Below, one piece after another: positions 1-7,340 of a DNA stretch of 12,632 nucleotides. Source of the DNA: Betaproteobacteria bacterium (GTDB lineage: Bacteria; Pseudomonadota; Gammaproteobacteria; Burkholderiales; Rhodocyclaceae); assembly GCA_028868235.1 (NCBI GenBank), contig JAGWUW010000038.1, positions 1 through 12,632 of the forward strand. The letters run 5' to 3'. A model generated the notes under the pieces. It was given only the letters and a program-made list of their open reading frames with translations. It was not told the DNA's origin and did no database searches. Numbering within the stretch: position 1 is the stretch's first letter; each line of letters begins with the position of its first letter. Position numbers and translations under genes: made by a program.

Positions 1-2095
1 AGAGGTTGGCTTGCCCCTTCAAGCGCGAATTCGGAAAAGCCTTGAGGCGGATGCTCTCGTCGAGCGCTGCATCGCCATGCATTTCGCCCTCGACCTCCAG
101 TTCGGGTGCCCTCTGATTTAATTGCGTCAGGACATCGCGCATCTTCAGCGAAGTTGGCGTGTCTTCAGTACCAAAGGTGGAATGCGAGAGCAGTGCAACC
201 TTGGGCGTAATGCCGAAATTACGGATTTCCTCCGCCGCCAACAGGGTCATGTCAGCCAGTTGTTCGGCACTGGGATCGTAATTGACATAGGTGTCGCCAA
301 TGAAGACCGTTCGTTCAGGCAGGATCAGCAGGTTCATCGCATAGTATCGATCCTGGTCGGCACGGGTGCCAATCACGTTCTGCACGTATTCGCGATGCGT
401 CTCGTGACGCCCAAATGTGCCGCAGATCAGGCCGTCGGCATAACCGAGGCGGACCATCAGCGCGCCGTACAAGGTATTGCGGCGACGCACTTCGCGGCGG
501 GCGAACTCGGGCGACACGCCCTTGCGCTCCATCAGGCGATGGTAGGTCGTGCAGAACTCTTCGTAATGCTCGTCGAAGAAAGCGCAATTGTCCGAATGGA
601 TCACCTCGAAGTCATCGCCTTCGCGAATGCGCAGGCCAGCAGCTTCGATACGGCGCTGGATTTCGCTGCGGCGCCCGATGAGCACCGGCATGGCGATACC
701 TTCGTCGCGCACGACCTGCACGGCGCGCAGCACGCGCTCGTCCTCGCCCTCGGCGAAGACGATGCGCTTGGGCGCTAGCTTGGCTTGCGAAAACACCGGC
801 TTCATGATCATGCCGGAGTGGTAGACAAACTCGTTCAGCCCCTGGAGATAGGCATCCCAGTCCTTGATGGGCCGGGTGGCGACACCGGAGTCCATGCCTG
901 CCTTCGCCACAGCCGGGGCGATCTTGACGATCAGGCGCGGATCGAAGGGGTTAGGAATCAGGTACTCCGGACCGAAGCTGGCCACCTTTTCGCCATAGGC
1001 ACGGGCAGCGACCTCCGACTGCTCGGCACGCGCCAGCTCAGCGATGGCCTTGACCGCCGCCATCTTCATTTCTTCTGTAATCGTCGTCGCACCGACATCG
1101 AGCGCACCGCGGAAGATGAAGGGAAAGCACAGCACGTTGTTGACCTGGTTCGGATAGTCCGAACGCCCGGTGCAGATAATGGCGTCGTTTCGGACCTCCT
1201 TGACCTTTTCCGGGAGGATTTCCGGCGTCGGGTTGGCTAGTGCCATGATCACCGGCTGGGCTGCCATCTTGGCAACCATCTCTGGCTTCAACACACCGCC
1301 GGCGGAGAGACCGAGGAAAACGTCGGCGCCTTCGATGACTTCGCCCAAGGTGCGGGCATTGGTCTTCTTGACGTAGCGAGCCTTGATGTCATCCATTTCC
1401 TCGACACGACCTTCGTAGACCAGGCCCTTGATGTCGGTGACCCAGATGTTCTCAACCGGTGCGCCAAGCATGACGAGAAGATCGAGACAGGCCAGTGCCG
1501 CGGCACCGGCACCTGAAGTGACTATCTTGACCTTGGACAGATCCTTGCCGATCAAGTGCAGGCCATTGAGGATGGCGGCGCCGACAACGATAGCCGTACC
1601 GTGCTGATCATCATGAAAAACGGGAATCTTCATCCGCTCGCGCAGCTTCTTCTCGATGTAGAAGCATTCGGGCGCCTTGATGTCTTCCAGATTGATACCG
1701 CCGAAGGTTGGCTCCAGTGAGGCAATGGTGTCGATCAGCTTATCCGGATCGCGCTCGTCGATTTCGATATCGAAGACATCAATATTGGCGAACTTTTTGA
1801 ACAGCACGCCCTTGCCTTCCATGACCGGCTTGGCGGCCAGGGCGCCGATCGGCCCAAGACCGAGCACAGCAGTACCGTTGGTGATGACGCCGACCAGATT
1901 GGCACGCGAAGTAAGAGTACTCGCCTCACCCGGATCAGCGACGATTTCCTCGCAGGCGTAGGCGACACCCGGCGAGTAGGCCAGCGACAGGTCGTATTGG
2001 TTGGTAAGCTGCTTTATAGGCGTAACCGCAATCTTGCCCGGCTTGGGCTGGCGGTGGTAATAAAGGGCTGCTTCGCGTAGCTGTCGAGGGTCCAT
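1..2095 (-). CDS. maeB: NADP-dependent malic enzyme with C-terminal phosphotransacetylase-like domain (3' end cut by window)
   Basis: Oxidatively decarboxylates malate to pyruvate and CO2, making NADPH, in the cytosol. The frame is open from an ATG at 2095 to the left edge, giving 698 visible residues of a family usually about 760 long, so roughly 60 C-terminal residues lie outside. The malic domain comes first. It shows the catalytic Tyr40 (in [10 protein letters not shown]) and Lys95 (in MEGKG), metal-binding acids at 137-138 ([10 protein letters not shown]) and 162-163 (FHDDQHGTA), a dinucleotide-binding SGAGAAA near 194-200 and an ALANPTPE motif. From about residue 440 ([16 protein letters not shown]) a phosphotransacetylase-like domain follows. 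In characterised MaeB proteins that domain has no transacetylase activity and mediates acetyl-CoA inhibition. A GGAG Shine-Dalgarno lies 8 nt before the ATG. The gene is divergent from pckG. The fusion architecture is clear; NADP rather than NAD preference is inferred from the family. Confidence 0.95.
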   Translation of the reverse strand, partial: MDPRQLREAALYYHRQPKPGKIAVTPIKQLTNQYDLSLAYSPGVAYACEEIVADPGEASTLTSRANLVGVITNGTAVLGLGPIGALAAKPVMEGKGVLFKKFANIDVFDIEIDERDPDKLIDTIASLEPTFGGINLEDIKAPECFYIEKKLRERMKIPVFHDDQHGTAIVVGAAILNGLHLIGKDLSKVKIVTSGAGAAALACLDLLVMLGAPVENIWVTDIKGLVYEGRVEEMDDIKARYVKKTNARTLGEVIEGADVFLGLSAGGVLKPEMVAKMAAQPVIMALANPTPEILPEKVKEVRNDAIICTGRSDYPNQVNNVLCFPFIFRGALDVGATTITEEMKMAAVKAIAELARAEQSEVAARAYGEKVASFGPEYLIPNPFDPRLIVKIAPAVAKAGMDSGVATRPIKDWDAYLQGLNEFVYHSGMIMKPVFSQAKLAPKRIVFAEGEDERVLRAVQVVRDEGIAMPVLIGRRSEIQRRIEAAGLRIREGDDFEVIHSDNCAFFDEHYEEFCTTYHRLMERKGVSPEFARREVRRRNTLYGALMVRLGYADGLICGTFGRHETHREYVQNVIGTRADQDRYYAMNLLILPERTVFIGDTYVNYDPSAEQLADMTLLAAEEIRNFGITPKVALLSHSTFGTEDTPTSLKMRDVLTQLNQRAPELEVEGEMHGDAALDESIRLKAFPNSRLKGQANL

Positions 2096-2144
2096 TTCCT
2101 TGTCTCCATTTTATATAGTGAAATGCGATTTCGAATTACGGTAA

Positions 2145-2153
2145 ATAATAGCA
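2145..2153 (-). promoter_or_regulatory. Candidate extended -10 promoter for maeB
   Basis: Read on the minus strand this is TGCTATTAT. It fits the extended -10 pattern TGnTATAAT with one mismatch in the hexamer. It would start transcription about 40-45 nt before the maeB ATG. No good -35 hexamer sits 16-18 nt upstream, which is tolerated for extended -10 promoters. It overlaps the palindrome at 2149-2158. This is assigned by pattern only. Confidence 0.35.
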
Positions 2154-2158
2154 TGCTA
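2149..2158. repeat. Perfect 10-bp palindrome overlapping the maeB -10 region
   Basis: TAGCATGCTA reads the same on both strands and overlaps the proposed maeB -10 element. That is where a repressor operator would block polymerase. No regulator is recognised from the half-site. A palindrome of this length can arise by chance in AT-rich promoter DNA. Confidence 0.35.
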
Positions 2159-2228
2159 CCCGTGGAAAACCACACCATCGGATATCACGTAGCCGCTGAC
2201 GTCAAGTAGATGTTTACCCTAATTTGAT

Positions 2229-2240
2229 GCATAATTATGC
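2229..2240. repeat. Perfect 12-bp palindrome in the maeB-pckG intergenic region
   Basis: GCATAATTATGC is a perfect inverted repeat about 105 nt before the pckG start. It is AT-centred, contains a TATAAT-like CATAAT, and lies at the change from AT-rich DNA to a GC-rich pckG leader. It may be a regulator site or part of the pckG promoter core. I do not recognise the binding protein. Confidence 0.35.
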
Positions 2241-2311
2241 GCTTCCCAGCCGACGGCCTCCAGCCGCTCGAAGTCTTGGTGGCAGTTCCCGGCGACTGGC
2301 GTGAAACCTAG
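2237..2311 (+). CDS. Possible 24-residue leader ORF upstream of pckG
   Basis: An ATG at 2237 opens 24 codons ending in TAG at 2309-2311, 33 nt before the pckG start. The peptide begins MRFPADGLQPLEVLVAVPGD. About 17 of the 23 sense codons after the ATG end in G or C, as expected for genes in this window. There is no Shine-Dalgarno before the ATG, and I know no homologue. It could be a leader peptide, a remnant of an older coding region, or chance in a GC-rich leader. Confidence 0.15.
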   Translation: MRFPADGLQPLEVLVAVPGDWRET

Positions 2312-2344
2312 CTATATCAGTAACTTAGAGAGAGACATATCGCC

Positions 2345-4189
2345 ATGACCGCACCGCTGAACGCTCCTGCTTACGTCAAGCACGAAGCCCTGAAGAAATG
2401 GGTTGCCGAAATCGCCGAGCTAACCCAACCCGACAGCATCTACTGGGCAGACGGTTCCCAAGAAGAATACGACCGTCTGTGTGCCGAAATGGTCGAGGCC
2501 GGCACCCTGATCAAGCTCAACGAAGCCAAGCGCCCGAACTCTTACCTGGCTTTCTCCGATCCGTCCGACGTTGCTCGCGTCGAAGACCGCACCTACATCT
2601 GCTCAGAAAAGAAGGAAGATGCCGGCCCGACCAACAACTGGGAAGAGCCCGCCGTCATGCGCGAAAAGCTGAATGGCATCTTCAAGGGCTGCATGAAGGG
2701 CCGTACCATGTACGTGATCCCCTTCTCCATGGGTCCGCTTGGTTCGCCGATTGCCCACATCGGCGTTGAAATTTCGGATTCCGCCTACGTCGTCGTCAAC
2801 ATGCGCACCATGACCCGCATGGGCAAGAAGGTGTTCGACGTGCTCGGCAGCAACGGCGAGTTCGTGCCCTGCGTGCACACCGTCGGCGCCCCGCTCGAAC
2901 CGGGCCAGCAGGATGCCAAGTGGCCGTGCAACCCGACCGTCAAGTACATCGTCCACTATCCGGAAACCCGCGAAATCTGGTCCTACGGTTCCGGTTACGG
3001 CGGCAACGCTCTGCTTGGCAAGAAGTGTTTTGCGCTGCGCATCGCCTCCAACATGGCGCGCGATCAAGGGTGGCTGGCCGAACACATGCTGATCCTCGGC
3101 GTCGAATCGCCGGAAGGTGAAAAGTCCTATGTCGCCGCTGCCTTCCCGTCAGCCTGCGGCAAGACCAACTTCGCCATGCTGATCCCGCCGAAGACCCTCG
3201 ACGGCTGGAAGATCACCACGATCGGCGACGACATCGCCTGGATCAAGCCGCGCGTCGATGCCGACGGCGTCACACGCTTCTACGCCATCAACCCGGAAGC
3301 CGGTTTCTTCGGCGTCGCACCGGGCACCAGCGAGAAGACCAACTACAATGCGCTGGCCACCCTCAAGGAAAACATCATCTTCACCAATGTCGCCCTGACC
3401 GACGATGGCGACGTGTGGTGGGAAGGTCTGACCAAGGAAGCCCCGGCACACCTGATCGACTGGCAAGGCAAAGACTGGACGCCGGAAGACGGCAAGGCTG
3501 GCCGCAAGGCAGCCCACGCCAACTCGCGCTTCACCGCCCCGGCCAGCCAGTGCCCGTCGGTGGATGCCGCCTGGGAAGACCCCGCCGGCGTGCCGATTTC
3601 CGCCTTCATCTTTGGCGGCCGCCGTGCCACCACCGTGCCGCTGGTGTACCAGGCCTTCAACTGGAACTACGGTGTCTACATGGCTGCCACGCTGGGCTCT
3701 GAAACCACCGCCGCCGCCTTCGGCCAACAAGGCGTGGTCCGTCGCGACCCATTCGCCATGCTGCCCTTCTGCGGCTACCACATGGGTGACTACTTCAACC
3801 ACTGGCTGCGCATGGGCAAGGCCGTCGACGCCACGCCGAAGATCTTCTGCGTGAACTGGTTCCGCATGAATGAAAAGGGCGAATTCATGTGGCCGGGTTT
3901 CGGCGACAACATGCGTGTCCTGAAGTGGATCGTCCAGCGTTGCAAGGGCACCGTCTCCGCCAAGGAGACCGTGCTCGGCTGGATGCCGAAATTCGAGGAC
4001 ATCGACTGGACCGGCCTGGAAATCAACAAGGCTGATTTCGAAGCCCTCAGCACCATCGATGCCGACGCCTGGAAGGCCGAACTGGCCGGCCACAAGGAGT
4101 GGTTCGACAAGATGGGCGAAAAAATGCCGCGCGAACTCGTGCTCAAGCGCGAACTGTTCGAAATGGGCATCTTCAAGGACGCCGCCTGA
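2345..4189 (+). CDS. pckG: Phosphoenolpyruvate carboxykinase (GTP)
   Basis: Converts oxaloacetate and GTP to phosphoenolpyruvate, CO2 and GDP, the committing step of gluconeogenesis, in the cytosol. The 614 residues match the GTP-dependent family (about 600-620), not the shorter ATP-dependent PckA. The family-specific P-loop FPSACGKTN lies at 267-275, with the hyper-reactive Cys271 and nucleotide-binding Lys273. Upstream are the [20 protein letters not shown] segment carrying the metal-binding lysine and [10 protein letters not shown] carrying the metal-binding histidine. Downstream is GDDIAW with a metal-binding aspartate. A purine-rich GAGAGAGA precedes the ATG by about 9 nt. The gene is divergent from maeB, so malate/pyruvate and oxaloacetate/PEP conversions share a control region. 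A strong terminator follows the stop. Confidence 0.97.
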   Translation: MTAPLNAPAYVKHEALKKWVAEIAELTQPDSIYWADGSQEEYDRLCAEMVEAGTLIKLNEAKRPNSYLAFSDPSDVARVEDRTYICSEKKEDAGPTNNWEEPAVMREKLNGIFKGCMKGRTMYVIPFSMGPLGSPIAHIGVEISDSAYVVVNMRTMTRMGKKVFDVLGSNGEFVPCVHTVGAPLEPGQQDAKWPCNPTVKYIVHYPETREIWSYGSGYGGNALLGKKCFALRIASNMARDQGWLAEHMLILGVESPEGEKSYVAAAFPSACGKTNFAMLIPPKTLDGWKITTIGDDIAWIKPRVDADGVTRFYAINPEAGFFGVAPGTSEKTNYNALATLKENIIFTNVALTDDGDVWWEGLTKEAPAHLIDWQGKDWTPEDGKAGRKAAHANSRFTAPASQCPSVDAAWEDPAGVPISAFIFGGRRATTVPLVYQAFNWNYGVYMAATLGSETTAAAFGQQGVVRRDPFAMLPFCGYHMGDYFNHWLRMGKAVDATPKIFCVNWFRMNEKGEFMWPGFGDNMRVLKWIVQRCKGTVSAKETVLGWMPKFEDIDWTGLEINKADFEALSTIDADAWKAELAGHKEWFDKMGEKMPRELVLKRELFEMGIFKDAA

Positions 4190-4209
4190 TCCTCATCTGA
4201 GCGATAATC

Positions 4210-4236
4210 AAACGGCCACCTCCGGGTGGCCGTTTT
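4210..4236 (+). terminator. Rho-independent terminator after pckG
   Basis: An 11-bp perfect stem (4210-4220 with 4225-4235, core CGGCCACC/GGTGGCCG) closes a TCCG tetraloop and runs straight into TTTT at 4233-4236. It begins 20 nt after the pckG stop. The next gene's ATG is at 4252, so this hairpin also sits in what would be that gene's leader on a read-through transcript. Confidence 0.88.
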
Positions 4237-4251
4237 CATTTGAGGAATGCC

Positions 4252-5442
4252 ATGACCTATCGCCCCGCCCGTCGCCTGGCTGACATCGAGCCCTTCCATG
4301 TCGTCGAACTGCTCACCCGCGCCCGCCAACTGGAAGCCGAGGGGCGCGACATCATCCACATGGAAGTCGGCGAGCCCGACTTCCCGACCCCGGAGCCCAT
4401 TACCGAAGCGGCCATCGCAGCCATCCGTGATCATAAAACGCTGTACACCCAGGCGCTCGGCCTGCCCGAACTGCGGATAGCCATCTCGACCTTTTACCGC
4501 GAACGCTATGGCGTGACAGTGCCGGCCAGCCGCATCGCCGTCACCAACGGCGCCTCGGGCGCCCTCAACCTCGCTTTCGCAGCGCTGGCCAATCCCGGCG
4601 ACGAATGGCTGCTGGCCGACCCCGGCTATCCCTGCAACCGGCACATCCTGCGCACCTACGAAGGTGTACCGCGCAGCATCCCGGTCGGCCCGGACAGCAA
4701 TTTCCAGCCGACGCCGGAACAACTCGTAACGGCCTGGAAGGAACGCACGACCGGCCTACTCGTCGCTTCACCGGCCAACCCGACCGGAACTCTGCTCTCG
4801 TTACCGGAGATTGCAAGCCTGGCCGAGGTCTGTCGCGAGAAAAGCGGGCATTTCCTGGTAGACGAGATTTACCATGGCCTGACATACGCCCCGCAGGAAG
4901 CTCCCTTGGGAGCCGAGATTGATGCCCCAACAGCCTGCGCAGCAGGCGACGATATCTGGGTGATCAACAGCTTCTCGAAATACTTTCAGATGACCGGCTG
5001 GCGTCTTGGCTGGATGGTGATCCCAGAGCCTTACGTGCGCGACGTTGAAAAATTGGCGCAGAACCTGACGTTGTGTCCGTCTACGCCAGCCCAGTACGCC
5101 GCGTTGGCAGCTTTTGCGCCAGCCACCATCGAAATCCTCGAAGCGCGGCGGGCCGAATTCCGCCGTCGCCGTGACTTTCTGGCGCCCGCACTGGAGGAGA
5201 TTGGTTTCCACATCACCGCCCGGCCGGAAGGCGCTTTCTATCTCTATTGCGACTGCTCGGCGCTGGCTGCCGACAGCTTCGCGCTGGCCCGCGACCTGCT
5301 GGAAAAGGCTGGCGTCGCTGCCACGCCGGGGCTCGATTTCGGCAGCAACGAACCGGAAAAGCACATCCGTTTCGCCTACACGACGGAAATCCCCCGTTTG
5401 GCCGAGGCCGTCCAGCGCCTAAGCGCTTACTTCGGCCGGTAA
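4252..5442 (+). CDS. PLP-dependent class I/II aminotransferase
   Basis: A fold-type I aminotransferase that moves amino groups between an amino acid and a 2-oxo acid in the cytosol. It has 396 residues, a usual length. Visible sites are the PLP-binding Asn176 (SPANPTG), Asp204 and Tyr207 (VDEIYHG), Schiff-base Lys243 in SFSKYFQMTGWR, and the substrate-carboxylate arginine at 373 (HIRFAYTT). I chose the ATG at 4252 because a TGAGGA Shine-Dalgarno lies 5 nt before it; an in-frame TTG at 4240 is too close to the terminator. Substrate cannot be fixed from sequence. Aspartate or alanine (AspB/AlaA-like) is plausible, and position after pckG would suit oxaloacetate or pyruvate chemistry, but that is inference. 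Its stop overlaps the convergent ampD by 24 nt. Confidence 0.92.
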   Translation: MTYRPARRLADIEPFHVVELLTRARQLEAEGRDIIHMEVGEPDFPTPEPITEAAIAAIRDHKTLYTQALGLPELRIAISTFYRERYGVTVPASRIAVTNGASGALNLAFAALANPGDEWLLADPGYPCNRHILRTYEGVPRSIPVGPDSNFQPTPEQLVTAWKERTTGLLVASPANPTGTLLSLPEIASLAEVCREKSGHFLVDEIYHGLTYAPQEAPLGAEIDAPTACAAGDDIWVINSFSKYFQMTGWRLGWMVIPEPYVRDVEKLAQNLTLCPSTPAQYAALAAFAPATIEILEARRAEFRRRRDFLAPALEEIGFHITARPEGAFYLYCDCSALAADSFALARDLLEKAGVAATPGLDFGSNEPEKHIRFAYTTEIPRLAEAVQRLSAYFGR

Positions 5443-5985
5443 GGCCAGGTCGGCTTGATGGGCGGCCAAGGCCGCCCAATCGAAATACGGCCCCGGATCT
5501 GTCTTGCGCCCTGGCGCCACATGACTGTGCCCAGCCATAGCGGCGATGGGATAGCGCTGACGCAGCGCCTCGAGCAGCGGCCACAATGCAGCGTACTGCT
5601 CGGCGGTAAAGGCTTGTGAATCCGAACCTTCCAGTTCGATGCCGATCGAGTAGTCGTTACAGTTGTCGCGCTTGCACCAGCGCGATTGTCCCGCATGCCA
5701 GGCCCGCAAGTCGCAGCCGACGAACTGGACGACCTGGCCATCGCGCCGGATGTAGAAATGGGCCGAAACCTGCAAGTGGGCGATGGTAGCGAAATATGGA
5801 TGCGCCGCCGGATCCAGGCGATTGAGAAAAAAATCCTCAACCCAGTTACTGCCAAACTCGTCGGGCGGCAGGCTGATGTTGTGGATAACGACCAACGACA
5901 CCTCTACCCCGGAAGGGCGCTCGCCAAAATTCGGTGAGCGTAGCCAGGTGACACCATCCAGCCAGCCGCCATCCTGCCAGGTCAT
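5419..5985 (-). CDS. ampD: 1,6-anhydro-N-acetylmuramyl-L-alanine amidase AmpD
   Basis: A cytosolic zinc amidase that splits the stem peptide from 1,6-anhydro-MurNAc-peptides taken back from the cell wall. By removing these inducers it lowers AmpR-driven beta-lactamase expression in species that have it. The 188 residues carry zinc ligands His35 (VVIHNIS), His153 and Asp163 (AGHSHVAPGRKTDPG), catalytic Glu117 (SIGIELEG) and Lys161, with spacing as in Citrobacter AmpD. There is no signal peptide, fitting cytosolic AmpD rather than periplasmic AmiD. Its ATG shares one base with the pilR stop (TAATG), and no good Shine-Dalgarno is seen, which points to translational coupling. It is the last gene of the operon, and its 3' end overlaps the convergent aminotransferase gene. 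Confidence 0.95.
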   Translation of the reverse strand: MTWQDGGWLDGVTWLRSPNFGERPSGVEVSLVVIHNISLPPDEFGSNWVEDFFLNRLDPAAHPYFATIAHLQVSAHFYIRRDGQVVQFVGCDLRAWHAGQSRWCKRDNCNDYSIGIELEGSDSQAFTAEQYAALWPLLEALRQRYPIAAMAGHSHVAPGRKTDPGPYFDWAALAAHQADLALPAEVSA

Positions 5986-7340
5986 TATTCGATGCCCAGC
6001 CGCTCAAGACGATAGCGCATCGAGCGGAAGGTTACGCCGAGCAGACGAGCCGCCGCCGTGCGGTTGCCTTCGGCCTTTTGCAAGGCCTCGAGGATGGCCT
6101 GGCGCTCCAGGCGATTGAGGTATTCGTCCAAGGTTTCGCTGCCCCGCCCCTCGACTTCTTCCGCCTGCATCTCCTCCGGGCCGAGGTGCAGATCGTCAAC
6201 CTCGATGCTGTCGCCCGAACACAGCGCGGTAGCCCTTTCGAGAATATTCTCCAGTTCGCGGACATTACCCGGAAAGGCATAGAACTGCAGGGCCTTGAGC
6301 GCGCCGGACGACAACCGTGGCGGAGTATCGCCAAAAACACGACGCAGGATGGCGTCGACCAGGGGAAGAATATCCTCCAGCCGCTCGCGCAAGGGTGGCA
6401 TGCGCAGCTCGATAACATTCAGGCGATAGTACAAATCCTGCCGAAATGCCCCCTTGTCGACCAAGTCACGCAGGTTTTTGTGGGTCGCACAGATGATGCG
6501 GACATCGACAGCCTCCTCGGCCACACTCCCGACCTTGCGCACCCGTTTTTCCTGTATGGCGCGCAACAATTTGACCTGCATAGCCAGAGGCAGATCGGCC
6601 ACTTCGTCGAGGAACAGCGTGCCGCTGCTCGCCGCCTGGAAAAAACCCTCACGGTCGTCCAGGGCTCCGGTGAAGGCACCTTTCCGGTAACCGAAAAATT
6701 CACTTTCCATCAGGTTTTCCGGAATGGCACCACAGTTTACTGGCACAAATGGCCCGGCTGCCCGCGCGCTACGGCTGTGGATCAGGCGAGCAGCAAGTTC
6801 CTTGCCGCTACCGGATTCGCCGGAAATATAGATCGGCGCCTGGCTGCGCGCCAGCTTCTCGATCATCGTCCGCACCTGCTGCATGCTGGCTGACTCACCG
6901 ATCAGTGACTGGAGCGGGTTTTCGCTGTCCTGGCCGCCGCCAGGCAGGCGCAGGGCCGATTTGATAAGCGCCCGCAACTGCTCCAGACCGACCGGCTTGG
7001 CGAGGTAGTCGAAGGCCCCGGCCTTCAATGCCGCCACAGCATTGCCGGCACTGCCATAGGCGGTGATCACGGCTACCGGAGTCTGCGGGCAATGCTCTCC
7101 GATATAACGAACAATCTCGAGACCATCGCCATCGGGCAAGCGCATGTCGGTCAGGCACAACTGAAAGTCACCGGCATCGAGCGCCGCCTTGGCTTCGGCG
7201 ACCGAGCCGACACACTCCGTTGCAAGGCCCATGCGGGCCAGCGTCAGGTCGATCAGTTCGCGAATATCGGCCTCGTCATCGACGACGAGTACCCGGCTCA
7301 GTTCGCCGCGCGGGCGCCGTTCGGTTCTGGCAACTGACAC
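5985..7340 (-). CDS. pilR: Sigma-54-dependent response regulator PilR
   Basis: NtrC-family activator expected to switch on sigma-54 promoters, classically pilA for type IV pili, after phosphorylation by PilS. From GTG at 7340 it has 451 residues. The receiver domain (about 15-130) has acidic Asp21/Asp22, phospho-acceptor Asp65 in LTDMRLPDGDG, Thr93 and Lys115. The AAA+ domain has Walker A GESGSGKE (174-181), the sigma-54 contact loop GAFTGA (221-226) and Walker B TLFLDE (241-246). A Fis-type helix-turn-helix ends the protein (NRTAAARLLGVTFRSMRYRL, 426-445). The GTG is chosen because GGGAG lies 9 nt upstream and the receiver starts soon after; a longer in-frame start at 7421 would add 27 residues unlike the family. 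It overlaps the 3' end of pilS by 43 nt. PilR identity rather than another NtrC member rests on the motifs and the PilS partner. Confidence 0.9.
   Translation of the reverse strand: MSVARTERRPRGELSRVLVVDDEADIRELIDLTLARMGLATECVGSVAEAKAALDAGDFQLCLTDMRLPDGDGLEIVRYIGEHCPQTPVAVITAYGSAGNAVAALKAGAFDYLAKPVGLEQLRALIKSALRLPGGGQDSENPLQSLIGESASMQQVRTMIEKLARSQAPIYISGESGSGKELAARLIHSRSARAAGPFVPVNCGAIPENLMESEFFGYRKGAFTGALDDREGFFQAASSGTLFLDEVADLPLAMQVKLLRAIQEKRVRKVGSVAEEAVDVRIICATHKNLRDLVDKGAFRQDLYYRLNVIELRMPPLRERLEDILPLVDAILRRVFGDTPPRLSSGALKALQFYAFPGNVRELENILERATALCSGDSIEVDDLHLGPEEMQAEEVEGRGSETLDEYLNRLERQAILEALQKAEGNRTAAARLLGVTFRSMRYRLERLGIE

Noticed and set aside
2162..2173. GTGG-AAAA-CCAC hairpin in the maeB-pckG gap
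   Set aside because: Four base pairs only, and common by chance. No T-run or conserved context.
3149..4093. 314-residue open frame on the minus strand opposite pckG
   Set aside because: It is a long frame created by GC-rich codons of pckG. It lacks family motifs, a Shine-Dalgarno or a sensible promoter, and pckG itself is unmistakable.
3790..4722. 310-residue minus-strand frame spanning the pckG end and the aminotransferase start
   Set aside because: It crosses a strong plus-strand terminator and two clear genes, and its sequence is not protein-like. It is a shadow frame.
6078..6893. 271-residue plus-strand frame opposite pilR
   Set aside because: Antisense to the conserved AAA+ domain of pilR, with no ribosome site and no recognisable domain.
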